Assembly: GCA_028871775.1 (NCBI GenBank)
Contig: JAGWMH010000073.1
Span: forward strand, 1 to 8,075
DNA length: 8,075 nucleotides
Direction of reading: 5' to 3'
Origin: Betaproteobacteria bacterium
Lineage (GTDB): Bacteria > Pseudomonadota > Gammaproteobacteria > Burkholderiales > Gallionellaceae
A program made the position numbers and the translations under genes. Below the pieces are notes generated by a model, which saw only the letters and a program-made list of their open reading frames with translations, had not been told where the DNA came from and made no database searches. Each line of letters begins with the position of its first letter. Position 1 is the first letter of the stretch. Below, piece after piece: positions 6,994-8,075 of the stretch.

Positions 6994-8075
6994 GACGGGC
7001 GCCCCTGCATCAACTCATGCGCCGCTGCACGGGCGGCAGCATCGGCGTTCAGCACCTCGTCCAGCGTATTGGCCGCAGCAACCGGCATGGCCACCAGCAC
7101 ATCTTCAATCAGGCGCGGAATGGCGAGGAAGGAAATCCGCTTGTCGAGGAAAGCGGCCACGGCCGCTTCATTTGCCGCATTCAACACGGTCGGCGCAGTG
7201 CCGCCCGCACGCAAAGCCTGGTAGGCCAGCGCCAGGCAGGGAAAGCGCGCGAGATCCGGCGCCATGAAGTTGAGCGTCGCCACCTTGAGCAGATCAAGCG
7301 GCTCGACGCCGGCCTCGATGCGCTCGGGATAAGCCAGCGCATGGGCAATCGGGGTGCGCATGTCAGGATTGCCGAGCTGCGCCAGCACCGAACCATCCAC
7401 ATACTGCACCAGCGAATGAATCACACTCTGCGGATGCACCACCACCTGAATGGCATCGGCCGGCGCATTGAACAACCAGTGTGCCTCGATCACCTCCAGT
7501 CCCTTGTTCATCATGGTGGAGGAATCCACCGAAATCTTGCGCCCCATCACCCAGTTCGGATGTGCACATGCCTGTTCCGGCGTAACCCGCTGCAATTCGG
7601 GCAAAGGGGTGTTGCGGAAGGGGCCGCCGGAGGCGGTGAGCAGGATGCGGCGCACGCCGCTGGCGGCGAGGTCGCCCGCAAAATTGGAAGGCAGTGCCTG
7701 AAAGATGGCATTGTGCTCGCTGTCTATGGGCAGCAGCGTGGCATTGTGCTGGCGCACCGCCTCCATGAATACCCGCCCTGCCATCACCAGCGTTTCCTTG
7801 TTCGCCAGCAGGATTTTCTTTCCGGCGCGCGCCGCAGCCAGGGTCGGGCGCAAACCGGCCGCGCCGACTATGGCCGCCATCACCGCATCCACTTCGGGCA
7901 GAGACGAAACCAGTTCGAGCGCTTCAACCCCGCACAGTACTTGCACGGCAAGACCGGCGGCGGCAATTTTTTGCGTCAGCCGCGCAGCGGCAACCTCATC
8001 CAGCAACACCGCATAATGCGGCTTAAAGCAAATACATTGTTCAAGCAGGGCATCATCCTGGCGTTGTGCGGTGAG
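6990..8075 (-). CDS. dxr: 1-deoxy-D-xylulose 5-phosphate reductoisomerase Dxr, 5' end outside window
   Basis: Dxr (IspC) converts DXP to 2-C-methyl-D-erythritol 4-phosphate with NADPH and a divalent metal, the committed step of the MEP isoprenoid pathway. The visible part has 361 codons and reads in frame to the window edge. By alignment from memory with the E. coli protein, about 32 N-terminal residues, including the NADPH-binding GSTGSIG loop, lie outside the window. Within the fragment, [12 protein letters not shown] is at 70-81 and [10 protein letters not shown] at 91-100. Predicted metal ligands are D118, E120 ([10 protein letters not shown]) and E194, with substrate contacts S149, H172, S185, N190 and K191 in the [14 protein letters not shown] region. 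The linker between the DSE and SGG motifs is five residues shorter than in E. coli. A GTG at 8009 could be mistaken for a start, but homology continues upstream of it. Confidence 0.97.
   Translation of the reverse strand, partial: LTAQRQDDALLEQCICFKPHYAVLLDEVAAARLTQKIAAAGLAVQVLCGVEALELVSSLPEVDAVMAAIVGAAGLRPTLAAARAGKKILLANKETLVMAGRVFMEAVRQHNATLLPIDSEHNAIFQALPSNFAGDLAASGVRRILLTASGGPFRNTPLPELQRVTPEQACAHPNWVMGRKISVDSSTMMNKGLEVIEAHWLFNAPADAIQVVVHPQSVIHSLVQYVDGSVLAQLGNPDMRTPIAHALAYPERIEAGVEPLDLLKVATLNFMAPDLARFPCLALAYQALRAGGTAPTVLNAANEAAVAAFLDKRISFLAIPRLIEDVLVAMPVAAANTLDEVLNADAAARAAAHELMQGRPS
7002..7006 (-). promoter_or_regulatory. Probable ribosome binding site of rseP inside dxr
   Basis: The minus strand reads AGGGG, 8 bases before the rseP ATG at 6993, within the last codons of dxr. 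It is a moderate match with good spacing. Together with the ATGA overlap it supports the chosen rseP start. Confidence 0.55.

Noticed and set aside
6184..7224. A 346-codon open frame on the plus strand opposite rseP and the end of dxr
   Set aside because: It crosses the dxr/rseP junction antisense to both and has low-complexity composition without any recognisable domain.
8007..8009. GTG at 8009 as a dxr start codon
   Set aside because: The frame continues upstream to the window edge with Dxr-like sequence ([14 protein letters not shown]), so the gene is cut by the window, not shortened.

Overview
The window is a stretch of a Gram-negative cell-envelope operon. All eight genes lie on the minus strand, so transcription runs from high to low coordinates. 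In transcription order they are dxr (5' end outside the window), rseP, bamA, ompH/skp, lpxD, fabZ, lpxA and lpxB (3' end outside the window). This order is a classic proteobacterial cluster. The protein sequences (a neisserial-type VRGY motif in BamA, LpxB with a [11 protein letters not shown] segment, LpxA of about 257 residues) and the moderately GC-rich codon use point to a betaproteobacterium, possibly of the Nitrosomonadales/Gallionellales type. That placement is a judgement from memory of the families, not a search result.

Layout: dxr (6990-8075, partial) makes MEP for isoprenoid synthesis. rseP (5638-6993) is the inner-membrane site-2 protease of the envelope-stress pathway. bamA (3348-5630) is the outer-membrane beta-barrel insertase. 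ompH/skp (2790-3329) is the periplasmic chaperone that delivers barrel proteins to BamA. lpxD (1736-2776), fabZ (1287-1736), lpxA (517-1290) and lpxB (1-508, partial) carry out early lipid A synthesis, with FabZ processing the 3-hydroxyacyl-ACP pool that LpxA and LpxD also draw on.

Packing is very tight. Three junctions overlap (dxr/rseP ATGA, lpxD/fabZ TGATG, fabZ/lpxA ATGA) and the other four gaps are 7, 18, 13 and 8 bases. No stretch of 300 bases lacks a gene, and I see no terminator, convincing promoter, RNA gene, mobile element or CRISPR array. Strong Shine-Dalgarno sequences precede ompH and fabZ, and a moderate one precedes rseP. The other starts appear to rely on coupling to the upstream gene.

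I found no sign of a previously undescribed system. The points worth a second look are small: a TTG start for ompH fixed by its ribosome binding site, a 9-base tandem repeat at the 3' end of ompH, a fabZ ribosome binding site built from two tandem rare arginine codons of lpxD, and a valine at the acyl-chain ruler position of LpxA.
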